A stretch of 64,000 bases of DNA from Blastomonas aquatica (GCF_014639875.1 NZ_BMGD01000005.1:62001-126000), one strand, 5' to 3'. Shown: positions 29,501 to 38,159, numbered from the stretch's first letter. The notes: generated from the sequence alone by a model not told the origin. Translations and numbers: made by a program.

Positions 29501-31670
29501 CGGCGGTCCCGTTGCCGCCGAAGGTTCCCGAACCGCCGATGCCGAAGGATCCGACCTGGGTCACCCCTGCGATCGTCAGGTTGCCGCCTGCAGCGTTCTG
29601 GAAGATGATGGCGTCGCCGCCTGTCGCATTGCCGCCCAGACCGCCCGCCGAATTGCCGGTTCCTCCAATGGCACCGGCCTCCACGAGGGTATTGGCCGCG
29701 ATGTTGATCAGCCCGCCGCTTCCCTCCATGGCCAGGCTGGCGGTGCCGCCCAAGGCTGCGCCGCCTGCTGAGCCCGCCGACGATCCCGCGGTCCCGCCAA
29801 AGCCCACTGCCGACAGTGTCAGATCGCTCAGGAAATCGAGCGTGCTTGCGCCCTGCGTGTTGACGAAGATCTGGCCGCCCTGGCCGATGCCGCCGCTGCT
29901 CTGATTGATGCCGAAGCCGCCAAAGCCGCCGAAGCCGCGAACGTCAGCCGCAAACGCGCTACCAAAGCGCATGAGATGGCCCGAGCCCTGAGCGGAGACA
30001 TCGATCCTGCCGCCGATGCCGGTACCGCCGCTGCTGGTGACCGACCCGCCATTATCCGATCCAAAGCCCTGCGCGATCAAATCGGTCGAACCTTCGACCA
30101 GCAGCGTGCCGTCGCTGCCCAGCGTGTAGACGCCAATGTTCCCGCCGCGGCCGAAGTTGCTGCCGACACCGTCGGTCTCAGTCGGACCTGCAATGCCCGA
30201 GACATCGGCGCGCAGGTTGCCTCCAACGGCGACGAGGCCACCATCGTTGGCCAGGATTTCGATCAGGCCACCTGTACCGCTACCCACGCTTCCGCTGGTG
30301 AAATTGGATCCGCCTCTGCCGGTCGCGCTCAGATTTGCGTCGCCCGACAGGCTGATCACGCCGCCGTTGGTCGCAGCCAGCCGGACGGTACCGCCGACGG
30401 CATCTGCGCCTTCGACGACTGCAAAGGTATCGGACGACAGGCTCAGGTTGCCTCCGACATTGACCGAGGCGGTGGCGCCATTGGCATCGAGGATCGCCGA
30501 ACCGGCACCGAATGCCTCGACATCGCTGAAGAAGTTGAGGTCACCGCCGAGCGACTGGCCCAGAAAGTTGCGTGATGCCGCAGCGGTGAAGGCAGACGTG
30601 ATATCTGCGGGCGACACCAGGATATCGGCTGCCTGGCCTGGATTGACCGGTGTTGTGGTGTCGATGAAATCGCCAAACACATCATAACCTGCCGACAGGA
30701 TGATCGAGTTGCCGTCAACATCGACCGCGCCTGCGATATCGAAGCCCAGTTGACTTCCTGCGCCGATCGCCATGGTGATCGCGTTGTTCTTGGGCACCGC
30801 GACCATATAGATGCGGTGATTGTCGCCGATGCCGCTGCTGGCTGGCCCCGTGGTGACGCCGCCATGACCGATCGCAACCCCGCCGCTGCCGTCGGTGCCG
30901 GTGGTGACCTGAATGTCAAACAGGCCATTGCCGCCAAAGGTGATGGTGGCGGCCTCCGCGCCGACATACATCGCCGATCCGTTGACCGAGACGTTGCCGA
31001 GCTGAAGCACGGTCGGTGCGACCATCGCGATATAGCTGTTTTCCGGCGTCGCGAGGATCTGCGCCCCGGGCTGGATGATGACCGAGGAGGCCGATGCGGC
31101 CGCGCCCAGCGTGAAGGATCCGCCGGAGTCGATGAAATTGCCAGCGCCATCGCGGACGGGATCGGAACTGGTCAGCAGCAGCCCACCGACATCGATCACC
31201 GCAGTTGAGTTTACGACGATGCCGCCGGGGCTGTAGAACCAGACATTGCCCCCGGGGACGAGACCGGCCGCAGTCTGCAGCTGGCTGATGATGGTTCCGT
31301 TGAATTGAATGGCGCGGCTGGTACCGGCGGGAATGATGCGGTTGAGAACCGTGAACTGGTTTTGCACCGAAGGATTGTTGCGATAGACCACGGTGCGACC
31401 GTTGGGCAGGAAATTGATCGGTGCGCCGGTCAGCGCGCCATCGTTGGTGGTCCAGTTGATCACCGCCTGGTTGGTATCGACCTGAATATCGTCGTTGCCT
31501 GTCGTCCGATTGATGACGACACCACCGGATACCACTGTCGGGTTGCCCTCATAGGCCTGGGCATGCGCAACGCCGGAGCCTCCGATAGCCAGCCCGGTGG
31601 CGAGCGCGATCCCGGATGTCGCCCTGGCCAGCGTGGTGCGGCGCGCGATCATATTGCGGTTATCAGCCAT
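23508..31670 (-). CDS. Giant two-partner-secretion exoprotein (TpsA; filamentous haemagglutinin-like)
   Basis: 2720 residues. Signal peptide to about residue 38 (VAHAQA). Residues ~40-310 form a TPS domain, seen in NVWFYSPGGIVVNSTAVIDVGGLLLTSS and the preceding INFLPNGRTVVYRNNP, recognised by the partner transporter. Residues ~380-1500 are a long series of Gly-Asn-Thr-rich units (GGNGTGGQA, GGNGGNGGTGTGG), and ~1500-2500 a second repeat type (NITASGTALG, TGSLTSGENV) compatible with a parallel beta-helix. The C-terminus has a close cysteine pair (C2607 and C2614 in NGCLLNAASC) and then a Pro/Glu/Ala tail. Start overlaps the tpsB stop (TGATG). Adhesin or biofilm role is probable from the family; the target is unknown. 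Confidence 0.9.
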   Translation of the reverse strand: MADNRNMIARRTTLARATSGIALATGLAIGGSGVAHAQAYEGNPTVVSGGVVINRTTGNDDIQVDTNQAVINWTTNDGALTGAPINFLPNGRTVVYRNNPSVQNQFTVLNRIIPAGTSRAIQFNGTIISQLQTAAGLVPGGNVWFYSPGGIVVNSTAVIDVGGLLLTSSDPVRDGAGNFIDSGGSFTLGAAASASSVIIQPGAQILATPENSYIAMVAPTVLQLGNVSVNGSAMYVGAEAATITFGGNGLFDIQVTTGTDGSGGVAIGHGGVTTGPASSGIGDNHRIYMVAVPKNNAITMAIGAGSQLGFDIAGAVDVDGNSIILSAGYDVFGDFIDTTTPVNPGQAADILVSPADITSAFTAAASRNFLGQSLGGDLNFFSDVEAFGAGSAILDANGATASVNVGGNLSLSSDTFAVVEGADAVGGTVRLAATNGGVISLSGDANLSATGRGGSNFTSGSVGSGTGGLIEILANDGGLVAVGGNLRADVSGIAGPTETDGVGSNFGRGGNIGVYTLGSDGTLLVEGSTDLIAQGFGSDNGGSVTSSGGTGIGGRIDVSAQGSGHLMRFGSAFAADVRGFGGFGGFGINQSSGGIGQGGQIFVNTQGASTLDFLSDLTLSAVGFGGTAGSSAGSAGGAALGGTASLAMEGSGGLINIAANTLVEAGAIGGTGNSAGGLGGNATGGDAIIFQNAAGGNLTIAGVTQVGSFGIGGSGTFGGNGTAGNAQVVAQNAGELNLLSGLTVDGAGFGGSATTPGTGSSGNGTGSALAQIVALSSGIINVVGDVTVSANGTVLGTALTGIDGGNGNGGNASISQGIGGRITINGNANVTATGTGDANQGGGDGIAGNGVGGDARIAVNDFNITITGNATVDASGFGGANLGGIGGGNGIGGVANLGAAVGTLAIGGDGILRASGLGGDAVSFGAGGNGTGGQALVGTVSPTALIQVGGLVDATANGEGGNGSGSTFAGGAGTGGIAQIFAQGGSVTVGGTSFLSASAFGGNGINDASGGSAIGGDAGVQALAGGQVTLNDSAFMAAFAGAGSSAGGSGNTGSATGGDAFIQSESAGSAITINGSFFADATAFGGSSGTGSIGLATGGTAGASTQSGLLQINGDVVLDASATGGDSTLSGTGGNATGGRTFMVVFGTGGGTANATGSMSQRVNGIGGNANVGAGGVGTGGLAEFGTLGIVGTVTVGGDAELLANGFGGTAFVAGNGGDGNGGEARAGVNGATLRGGNITLGAGGFGGNATAGGFGGNGTGGIASLIAGSGPVIGLVDFDSVLIDASGNGGMGGAGTTGPTGGNGGNGGTGTGGSVLLFGTAGNGQLDVLDVQMFANGVGGAGGLGGTGSAGLGGNGGIGGAGRGGVVQFGTQSGTAALTVNVGFADTGNISAVAGAFGGSGGDGGLGSAGIGNGGNGGDAFGGLSLLTVRGSRLTAGDITMAAGGAGGFGGSGGALGGTGGNGTGGGLGFAITDRFQIPANRGLLQAGNILGISTGIGGAGAVSGLGYYSTGNAIELRNADASVGSFVINISGDLPDPVGIVEDFVRITDGIANVGGGFTFATSGSLSTLIDNGALNAGSVGLSAGTFVADTVITAPTNIGAINADAIGLFSNGNLQVTADINAVQDITISVPGSVELFNISSSGAIGISGSSLALGDLNAGDHVNLVSTTDFIGAGNITANSFVAMTAANGLNLVNAAGQGASVNAGDYIDLLVLNGDMEIGALNAGTYIALETQGGNIAIGDTLSGEDTDVESAGSLVFGNAVTGLSFGGSALGNINGGNITASGTALGTSYSVGLQALGGNIVVGNLSGPRNIGLLAAGSATTGSLTSGENVVALATGNILVNGSVTGANGADRFFYVGNAQMASLLGADLDPAPLFAVTPVRIGGSLTVNGPIQVGNLLAGIGTAFTTTGAITANGGRVGITANSISAQAITSTLSTALSATNGNLSVGNIAAGGALTLFTDTGLITAGTLAGSQVGVDGQSAVSIGGVTTTGAAQLRSRAASFASTGAITGGTVNIGGTSIALTDVTSTAGVIAIGATAGNLSFGTLTSSANTQFAVTGSVTGGDITAGSWIGTTVGGDMTLGNLRTTGPGAAPTSGFSVGLGANGAIVTGTIDSFGLLGIGSDDGQGIFGNATSISTGAITAGGSVLLRSNQGLTTGAITSTNEIRVRGGTVTTGALQATNAILAAAMTGSLSTGTVTTGASALLLAAQSVNTGAIGTGTSGTTFIGNSAAIPATGLISTINLANLLATAPAQVGGSVSIGGPVTTGTLLSASNGGFSASGAMTAGTRIDINAGGTAAFGGLATAPTITVASSDIAISQTGGLGGANTGTLTLINSNDGQMVIGGTTSGQGYTLDASEISRLRAGNIVISSPIAGSSGVGIEIRDFTLNGSTAASGVNLNGSEGSLTIQTTSTIRVNGNATFNAMAPTNRVALTAGRVEVNADTGGIFLNGSSPGGVLSITADNIHIAGASVLERLAQDVNFTGRDAALSLPIAISRPDGVIQASRLQFNVGSTLLIQNTGTSLLNAGFFGRVGNVEIAPRSSQGSPGLIDMVIYGQLLDSGDIVRNGTSVRDLIFPTSTGQDGPITITGFTATSSVNGCLLNAASCIGGGGITEQGPTIITHAGPPPPEPAAERKAEREQEEAEAAAEEAARGEAAPRRPIMPPVTIVNTRRLGVEPIIDEPVTSGGNPNLQLDQPLPDTLPDALPDTGGQP

Positions 31671-33430
31671 CAGCGGGCTCCCCAGGGCAATAGCAAGGTG
31701 GTAAGAGTAAACAGGATGCGTGGATCGGGCGTCTCGACCAGCAGGCCGGCGCGTTCGGTCGGTACCGCCACGGTCAGGTCAAGCCGGAACCGGTCGCTCA
31801 ACCGCGCGCGAACCCCGCCGCCGACCGAGCTCAAACGTTGCGGATCACCCGGACGGCCGTCGTCCCAGGTCCAGGCGACGTCCATGAAGGCGAACGGCTG
31901 AAACGAGAAATTGGCCTGCTGGATCGGGGTAATCTGCGGCCCGCGAAGCTCGACCTGGAAGCCCGCGCCATCGTCGCCGACGATCACGCCCGGATCATAG
32001 CCGCGCCCGATGGTGAAGTTGCCGCCAGAAAACTCCTCGAAGCTGAGCACCGGATCGAACGCGATCTGTCCGCGTCCGCGCAGATAGACCGAGAACTGGT
32101 CGCCCAGCGCGGCTTCGGCGGCGATCTCGCCGCGGATCAGCGTTGCGGTCGGGTTGCCGTCGCCGCGCGTCGTCGGCGTGCGGACGAGCGCGCAGACGAA
32201 GTTGCATGCCTCGCTCGCGCCCAGGATGTCGAGACCCTGGCGAAGTTCGATCTGCCCGCCCATGCGCCAGCGGGGCTCGGCGCCATTGGCCATATCGATC
32301 GCCTCGCCCGCCAGCTGGACATAAGCGATGCGGATCCGGTCGCGTGACAGCGGCCCGATGAAATCGATGTCCTGGTTGACGTAATCGAGCCCGACCGTGC
32401 TGTAGAGCGATGCGGCCTGGCGGCGCAGCAGCGGATAGCGCGCCTCGATGCTGGCGAGCAGGGTCGTCGCGTCGATCGACGCATTCACGCCTGCGGGCAG
32501 ATTGAGCTGCGGTTTGGTCCAGGCATAAGTGAAACGACCGCCCAGTGTCAGGCCTTCCTGACCGACGCGAAATTCATGGCCTGCCTGCACGATCTGCTGC
32601 TCGTCGAAATCGAGCGTCGAATAGGCCGAGATATAGGTTCGGTCGCCCATGCCGGTGAGGCCATAGAACTGCGCGCGCACCTGGGCGCCATAGGGCCCGG
32701 CATCCCGCGCCGCCAAATTCTGGACGTTAAGATCGACCTCATAAGGAGTGCGGCGCACCGTAACGTCGCCGATCAGTTCGCCCGGGCCGGTGCCTGCAGG
32801 AACCAGCGTCAGCCGGATATCATAGCCCGGCAGGTCGCGCGCCAGCAGCAGATAGCGCTCGGCCAGCCGCTGGTTGAATACGGTGCCGGTGGTCAACCGC
32901 TCGAGGTAGCTTGCGACCAGTTTTTCGCCGCTGCCTGCATCGCCACGCACGCGGATCGAGGTGAGCTTGGCATATAACACCTCGAACTGGACGATGCCGT
33001 TGTCGATCCGCTGGGTCGGCACCTGGACCGCTGCGATATAGCCATCGCGGCGCAGCTTGGTGGCGACCGCATCGCGGATTTCGCACAGCACCGCCACCGG
33101 CTGTTCGGTGCCGATATACCGCTCGTACAGCGGACGCAGTTCGGCAGGTGCCACCGGGCCCAGATTGTTGAACCGGGCTTCGCTCAGCGTCAGCCGGACA
33201 TTGGCATAGGCCGGGTCGGCGAGCGGGCAGGGCGCGCGTTCGATATCGCCTTCGACCGTCAGCCGGGCAGGGCGATCGGTGCGTTGCTGCACCGGGCGTT
33301 CGATTTCCTCGCGGGTGGGGGGAGAGGGGACATTGACCTGCTGGGCATGGCCTGCGTTTGCCGTAAACAGCCCTGCGAGCACGGCGGTGCCCAGAAAATA
33401 CGGACGTGTGCGCCTGGTGAGCGTCGCCAA
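31670..33430 (-). CDS. Two-partner secretion outer-membrane transporter (TpsB; ShlB/FhaC/HecB family)
   Basis: A 586-residue Omp85-superfamily porin that exports the TpsA protein encoded directly downstream. Signal peptide TAVLAGLFTANAGHAQQ; a linker; two POTRA domains (~60-220, with the family-typical LPGYDIRLTLVPAGTGPGEL); then a 16-strand beta-barrel (from TYISAYSTLDFDEQQIVQAG onward) with a VRG/RGYD motif (GNFTIGRGYDPG). First gene of the TpsB-TpsA-CHAT operon. The coupling of start and stop codons through all three genes argues for matched production. Its promoter must lie in 33431-33803. Confidence 0.92.
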   Translation of the reverse strand: MATLTRRTRPYFLGTAVLAGLFTANAGHAQQVNVPSPPTREEIERPVQQRTDRPARLTVEGDIERAPCPLADPAYANVRLTLSEARFNNLGPVAPAELRPLYERYIGTEQPVAVLCEIRDAVATKLRRDGYIAAVQVPTQRIDNGIVQFEVLYAKLTSIRVRGDAGSGEKLVASYLERLTTGTVFNQRLAERYLLLARDLPGYDIRLTLVPAGTGPGELIGDVTVRRTPYEVDLNVQNLAARDAGPYGAQVRAQFYGLTGMGDRTYISAYSTLDFDEQQIVQAGHEFRVGQEGLTLGGRFTYAWTKPQLNLPAGVNASIDATTLLASIEARYPLLRRQAASLYSTVGLDYVNQDIDFIGPLSRDRIRIAYVQLAGEAIDMANGAEPRWRMGGQIELRQGLDILGASEACNFVCALVRTPTTRGDGNPTATLIRGEIAAEAALGDQFSVYLRGRGQIAFDPVLSFEEFSGGNFTIGRGYDPGVIVGDDGAGFQVELRGPQITPIQQANFSFQPFAFMDVAWTWDDGRPGDPQRLSSVGGGVRARLSDRFRLDLTVAVPTERAGLLVETPDPRILFTLTTLLLPWGAR

Positions 33431-33803
33431 AGTTACCCCCTTTTAACCATTGCGGCAGAAGGGAGACATGGCTTTTACCGTGTCACCCACAACCGTATAG
33501 CGGCTGGCAAAGCGGTTGTTCCACTTCTACCATCCTGGGCGACCTTGCGCGGGCTTTTAACGCACCCGTAACCTGGGGGCAACCCGCAATGCCGACAAAA
33601 TGTCCAAAGTTAACATGAACTTGTCCCCGCGAGGCCGAAAGGGGTAACATCGCGCGTAACGGACGTTGATTTCATTCAGCATTTTTCGAGGTCGCGGATA
33701 TCTCCCGTGACATTGAAAGCCTGTCGCGCCTTTTGGCTGTCGAACCTGCAACCTGTGCCGCGATGCTTTCCAATCCGGGCGACTCACGCTATGCGCGCGG
33801 GCC
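33431..33803. other. Divergent intergenic region between the TPS operon and hisC
   Basis: These 373 bases hold the 5' regions of the minus-strand TPS operon and the plus-strand hisC-tyrA operon. It is AT-richer than its flanks near 33590-33680 and contains several TAAC-bearing words (GTAACC, GTTAAC, GGTAACA, CGTAACG), but I cannot assign a promoter or operator with confidence. No convincing ORF. Confidence 0.4.
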
Positions 33804-34922
33804 ATGACAAGTCTTTCCCAAAGCGAGCCTCTACCTCAGCCCAAAGAGTGGATCGAGGCGATCCATGCCTATGTTCCCGGCAAGTCGACGGGCGACGATG
33901 GCAAGCCGCTGATCAAACTGTCCGCGAACGAAAACCCGCTTGGCTCTAGCGCGCTGGCGCTCGCCGCGCGGACGCAGGGGGCTGCAACCGATCCGTCGCT
34001 TTATCCCGATCCGGACAGCACGATGCTGCGCGATGCGATCGGCGCGCTGCACGGGCTCGACCCGGCACGGATCGTCTGCGGTACGGGTTCGGGCGAACTG
34101 CTCACCATCGCCGCAAGTGCATTTGCCGGTCCCGGCGATGAGGTCGTCTACGTCCGGTACGGGTTTTCGCTATACGAGATCGCAGCCCGCCGCTGCGGTG
34201 CAACCCCGGTAGTTGCGCCAGACAACTTCTATGCGACCGATGTCGATGCGCTGCTGGCCTGCATCACCGACGCGACCCGCGTGGTCTATCTGGCTAACCC
34301 CAACAATCCCACGGGCACGCTGACCAGCCGCGCCGATCTTGCCCGGTTGCATGCGGCGCTGCCGTCGCAGGTGCTACTGGTGATCGACCAGGCCTATGCC
34401 GAATATGTTGCTGCGACCGATGAAGATGGCGCGCTCGACCTGGCCCGCGACCATGGCAATGTGCTGGTCACCCGGACCTTTGCCAAGGCTTATGGCCTGG
34501 CTGGAGACCGGGTCGGCTGGGGCTATGGCTCTGCGCATGTCACGGGCCTGCTCAACCGGTTGCGCGGACCTTTCAACGTCGGCCTCACCGCGCAGGCAGC
34601 CGCACTGGCGGCGCTGGCGGATCAGGAATTCGTCACCCGCTCGGCCGCGCACAATGCCCTATGGCGGGATTGGTTCACGACCGAAGTCGGCCAGCTTGGC
34701 AACCATGGCGTCACTGTCGTGCCCAGCCACGCCAACTTCGTGCTGGTGCTTTTCGAAGGATCGCTCAGCGCAGAAGCGGCGTTCAATGCGCTCATGAAGG
34801 CAGGCTATATCGTGCGCTGGCCCAAAGGGCAGGGGCTCGGCCACGCGCTGCGCATCACCATCGGGCATGAGGCGGACATGCGCGCCATCGCTGCCGTCCT
34901 GCGCGATCTGGTCGCGGCATGA
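33804..34922 (+). CDS. hisC: Histidinol-phosphate/aromatic aminotransferase
   Basis: A 372-residue class I/II PLP aminotransferase. Features include [32 protein letters not shown], the Asp of [12 protein letters not shown] and the PLP lysine in [16 protein letters not shown]. It is HisC-like, but its stop overlaps the start of the prephenate dehydrogenase gene (ATGA), so it may act on aromatic 2-oxo acids (tyrosine and phenylalanine synthesis) as well as, or in place of, histidinol phosphate. Start is the ATG at 33804, giving [16 protein letters not shown]. Confidence 0.9.
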   Translation: MTSLSQSEPLPQPKEWIEAIHAYVPGKSTGDDGKPLIKLSANENPLGSSALALAARTQGAATDPSLYPDPDSTMLRDAIGALHGLDPARIVCGTGSGELLTIAASAFAGPGDEVVYVRYGFSLYEIAARRCGATPVVAPDNFYATDVDALLACITDATRVVYLANPNNPTGTLTSRADLARLHAALPSQVLLVIDQAYAEYVAATDEDGALDLARDHGNVLVTRTFAKAYGLAGDRVGWGYGSAHVTGLLNRLRGPFNVGLTAQAAALAALADQEFVTRSAAHNALWRDWFTTEVGQLGNHGVTVVPSHANFVLVLFEGSLSAEAAFNALMKAGYIVRWPKGQGLGHALRITIGHEADMRAIAAVLRDLVAA

Positions 34923-35848
34923 ACGGACCGTTGGAAAGTTCCGCCCCGTTCGCTTCGGTTGCCATCGTCGGGCTGGGGCTGATCGGCTCCTCGATCGCCC
35001 GCGCGATCCGCCAGAGCCTGCCGGACACGCAGATCATGGGTTATGATCGCAACGCCGATGTCTGCGCCCGTGCGCAGGCGATCGCATTGTGCGACAGCTA
35101 TCACGCTGCATTCGGGCCCGAGCTGGCCGAGGCTGAGCTGGTCATCCTGTGCGTTCCGGTCGGCGCGATGGCCGCTGCCGCCACCGCGATGGCACCGCAT
35201 CTTTCGCCCGAGACGATCATCTCCGATGTCGGATCGTGCAAGGCGAGCGTGCTCACCGCGCTGCGCGGCGCGTTGCCGTATGCAATTATCGTTCCCGCGC
35301 ATCCGGTGGCCGGAACCGAGAACAGCGGACCCGAAGCGGGCTTTGCATCGCTGTTCAAGGGGCGCTGGTGCATTCTCACCCCTGATGCCGATTCCGATGC
35401 TGCCGCATTCGAGCGCGTCGCCGGCTTCTGGCGCGCTTTGGGGGCCGAGGTCGAGACGATGGACGCGGCGCATCATGATCTGGTGCTCGCGGTGACCAGC
35501 CATCTGCCGCACCTTATCGCCTACACCATCGTCGGCACCGCCAGCGATCTGGAAGGGGTGACCCAAAGTGAGGTCATCAAATATTCTGCGGGCGGTTTTC
35601 GTGATTTCACCCGCATCGCAGCGTCCGATCCGGTGATGTGGCGCGATGTCTTCCTGTCGAACAAGGATGCGGTGCTCGAGATGCTCCAGCGCTTCTCCGA
35701 AGACCTGTCGGCGCTGCAGCGCGCGATCCGCTGGGGCAAGGGCGACGAGCTCGAAGCGCTGTTCACCCGCACCCGCACCATCCGCCGTTCGATCATCGAA
35801 CAGGGCCAGGATGACGCCAAGCCCGACTTCGGGCGCGAGCATCCTTAA
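34919..35848 (+). CDS. tyrA: Prephenate/arogenate dehydrogenase
   Basis: A 309-residue NAD(P)-dependent dehydrogenase of the TyrA family. N-terminal Rossmann motif [17 protein letters not shown], then the catalytic-region [11 protein letters not shown] (a conserved His-Pro-x-Ala-Gly segment) and [17 protein letters not shown]. It oxidatively decarboxylates prephenate or arogenate on the route to tyrosine. It overlaps hisC by 4 bases, so it is coupled to an aminotransferase that could supply the next step. No ACT domain is present, so no obvious feedback site. Confidence 0.93.
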   Translation: MNGPLESSAPFASVAIVGLGLIGSSIARAIRQSLPDTQIMGYDRNADVCARAQAIALCDSYHAAFGPELAEAELVILCVPVGAMAAAATAMAPHLSPETIISDVGSCKASVLTALRGALPYAIIVPAHPVAGTENSGPEAGFASLFKGRWCILTPDADSDAAAFERVAGFWRALGAEVETMDAAHHDLVLAVTSHLPHLIAYTIVGTASDLEGVTQSEVIKYSAGGFRDFTRIAASDPVMWRDVFLSNKDAVLEMLQRFSEDLSALQRAIRWGKGDELEALFTRTRTIRRSIIEQGQDDAKPDFGREHP

Positions 35849-35855
35849 GGTAAAG

Positions 35856-35986
35856 CCCTCTCCCCTTCAGGGGAGAGGGTTGGGAGAGGGGGAGTTGTAA
35901 GACATCGCGATTGCTGCGGCCCCTCTCAACTTTGGCTAGGCAGCAAGCTGCTAAGCCTTCGTATCTCTCCCCTGAAGGGGAGAGAG
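35856..35986. repeat. Palindromic intergenic repeat with inverted hairpin ends
   Basis: The left end, CTCTCCCCTTCAGGGGAGAG, and the right end, CTCTCCCCTGAAGGGGAGAG, are each hairpins and are reverse complements of each other, making the element a large inverted repeat of ~130 bases between two convergent genes. It may also serve as a bidirectional terminator for tyrA and the M24 peptidase gene. Confidence 0.8.
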
Positions 35987-35996
35987 CATCCATCAT

Positions 35997-37412
35997 TCAC
36001 TCTACCGGCGCCTCCACCGGCGCAACCATCTCTTCCACCACCGGCCGATCCGCAGCGCCCTTGATCAGGTGAAAGTCGCTCTGGCGTCCGTCGATATAGC
36101 TCACCTGCTCGCCGTCGAAGAACATGTCCTCTTCGGTTCGGAACGAGACCGCCTGGTCGCCCCATTCGGGAACGTTGTTGGTGACTGCCAGCTCGATCGA
36201 CCAGGCCGTGCTGGCGCGGATGAGGTAATTTCCGGCGGGGGTGGCGTCCTGATTGTCCCAGAAGCCGACCGCAGGCCCCGCCCCATGACCATGAAAACCG
36301 ATGGGGTGCGAATAGATGCTGGGTTGATAGCCTGAAGAGATCGCCCGCGCGCGTGTTGCCGCAAGCAGGTCGTTGCCGGTGAGGCCGACGCGATATGCCG
36401 CCGTCAGCATGTCCTGCACCGCGTTGTTGGCTGCGAGCCCGGCCCTCAGTCCGGCGGGCGCTTCGCTTTCGCCGGGTTTGAGAACATAGGCCAGGTGCTG
36501 GGTATCGGTGTTGAGCCCCAGATAGGTGATGCCGAAATCGGTCCACAGCATGTCGCCCGGCTGGATGACCGCATCACCCGTCAGCTCCGCTGTCTGGCCG
36601 GCGCGGAAGATGTTGAGCGAGGGATGGAACCAGACCTTGAGACCGAGCGCGCTGACCTTCTCGCGCATCCACCACTGCACATCCTCAGCGGTGGTCTTGC
36701 CCGGCGTGATCACCGTGTCGGATAGCGCCTCGGCGATGATCGCGTGCGCGGTGCGGACGATCGAGGGATAAATCTCCATCTCGGCGGGGGTGCGGCTTTC
36801 CAGCCAGCCGATCGCGAGCGGCCCGGCCGGCACGATGCGCTCGCGCATCTCCTCGGGCAGCGCGGCGACGAAGTCTTCGTGCTGGCTATGCGTCAGCCCG
36901 TCGGCGAGCGCGGTCTGGCTTGAAATGTTGAGCGCGATCTTCTGCGGGTTGCGCTCGGCGATGACTTCGGCAAGCCGCTTCCACTGGTCGGGCTCGGTTT
37001 CAGGCTGCCACACAGGGGCGAACATGCCCGCCAGGCCATAGCGGCTGACGGTCAGCCGCTCGACCGGCTGGCCTTCGCCGGGATCGAAGAATACCAGGAT
37101 CGTGCGCCGCCGTGCGTGCATCGATCGCGCATCGAGCATTGTCGCGACGACCGGGTCCTCGGCATATTCGCGCGCGATCAGCACCCACATGTCGACGCCC
37201 TGCTCGCGCATCAGCGCAGGCACCACCGTTTCCAGCCGCTGCGCCAGCCAGGCATCGCGGACCTTGGCCTGTTCGCGCAAAGGTAAAATGTCGGGATAGG
37301 CAGGCGCCTGCGCTTCGCTGGCGTTGCCCGGCCCCTGTGCGAAGACAGAGGCTGGAGCGGTCGCCAGCAAGGCGGCGGCGATCCAGGATGTGACGACGGT
37401 GGTATGTTTCAT
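35997..37412 (-). CDS. Exported M24-family metallopeptidase (Xaa-Pro aminopeptidase-like)
   Basis: 471 residues. Signal peptide ending ATAPASVFA-QGP at about residue 25, so periplasmic. The creatinase/aminopeptidase-P fold is supported by all five metal ligands: WTDFGITYLGLNTDTQH (two Asp), PIGFHGHGAGPAVGF (His), WSIELAV (Glu) and FRTEEDMFFD (Glu). An N-terminal creatinase-like domain (YPDILPLREQAKVRD...) precedes it. It probably removes N-terminal residues before proline from peptides; M24 proteins can also act on other substrates. Confidence 0.9.
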   Translation of the reverse strand: MKHTTVVTSWIAAALLATAPASVFAQGPGNASEAQAPAYPDILPLREQAKVRDAWLAQRLETVVPALMREQGVDMWVLIAREYAEDPVVATMLDARSMHARRRTILVFFDPGEGQPVERLTVSRYGLAGMFAPVWQPETEPDQWKRLAEVIAERNPQKIALNISSQTALADGLTHSQHEDFVAALPEEMRERIVPAGPLAIGWLESRTPAEMEIYPSIVRTAHAIIAEALSDTVITPGKTTAEDVQWWMREKVSALGLKVWFHPSLNIFRAGQTAELTGDAVIQPGDMLWTDFGITYLGLNTDTQHLAYVLKPGESEAPAGLRAGLAANNAVQDMLTAAYRVGLTGNDLLAATRARAISSGYQPSIYSHPIGFHGHGAGPAVGFWDNQDATPAGNYLIRASTAWSIELAVTNNVPEWGDQAVSFRTEEDMFFDGEQVSYIDGRQSDFHLIKGAADRPVVEEMVAPVEAPVE

Positions 37413-37445
37413 GAAGCTCCCCTGAGACGCGATTATGGGGGTACG

Positions 37446-38159
37446 CTAGCGCGGCAAGGTGGGAAGCGCCACCGCAAGATGTCCATTGCCCGGTTCCCAG
37501 TCGAGCTCGGGCCATCCCTTCTGCCGCGCCACGAGCCGCATCGGCAGATGCGCGTTGGTAACAAACGCCTCATCTGCCATCTCGAGCATCGGCAGGTCCG
37601 AGATATGGTCCGAATAGCAGCGGATATGGCAGGCGGCGCGGTCCAGCCCGGCGTCAGCCATCCACGCTACGATCATCTGTGCCTTGTGGGGGCCATAGCA
37701 GTTGTGCCCGGATATATGCGGCTGGACGCGCCCGCGCGAAGCGGTCAGATCGGTCGCAATGACATCATCGACGCCAACGCGTCGGGCGATCGCCTCGACA
37801 TACAAGCGATACGACGCGGTCGCGATCACGATGCGATAACCCGCTGCCCGGTCGGCGGCGATCTGCTCGAGCGCTCCGGGCCGGATGTTCTTGGCAAAAA
37901 CGAAATCGGCGTGCCTTGCCATGGGTGAGGCCAGATCTGCCAGCCGCAGCGAACCCAGCAGCATCCGCTGGTTGATCTGCTTGAGGCCATCGCGGCTGAC
38001 GATCCGCAGCAGATAACCCAGCCCAGCCAGTGCGGACAAAGGCAGCAGCAGCAGGCGCTTGGGATCGTGACGCAGCGCCATCCACAGCAAAAAGCGCGCG
38101 TACGTGGGATGGACGGTGATCGTCCTGTCCATATCGTAAAAGGCTATCCGTTCCCTCAC
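37446..38159 (-). CDS. HAD-family hydrolase (HAD-IB phosphatase)
   Basis: A 237-residue phosphatase. It begins almost directly with the HAD motif I, IAFYDMDRTIT (nucleophile Asp, then Asp two residues on), which is why the GTG at 38159 (VRERIAFYDMDRT) was chosen. Motif II is IATASYRLYVEAIA, and the late acidic motif is HIRCYSDHISDLPML. The SerB-like HAD-IB subfamily covers phosphoserine phosphatases and lipid or glycerol-phosphate phosphatases; the substrate is unknown. Divergent to the mlaE gene, with 143 bases between. Confidence 0.85.
   Translation of the reverse strand: MRERIAFYDMDRTITVHPTYARFLLWMALRHDPKRLLLLPLSALAGLGYLLRIVSRDGLKQINQRMLLGSLRLADLASPMARHADFVFAKNIRPGALEQIAADRAAGYRIVIATASYRLYVEAIARRVGVDDVIATDLTASRGRVQPHISGHNCYGPHKAQMIVAWMADAGLDRAACHIRCYSDHISDLPMLEMADEAFVTNAHLPMRLVARQKGWPELDWEPGNGHLAVALPTLPR

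Noticed and set aside
24000-30500. Regular GC-rich repeats as a CRISPR array or satellite DNA
   Set aside because: The repeats are of uneven length, stay in frame over 8 kb and encode a continuous Gly-rich protein with signal peptide and TPS domain.
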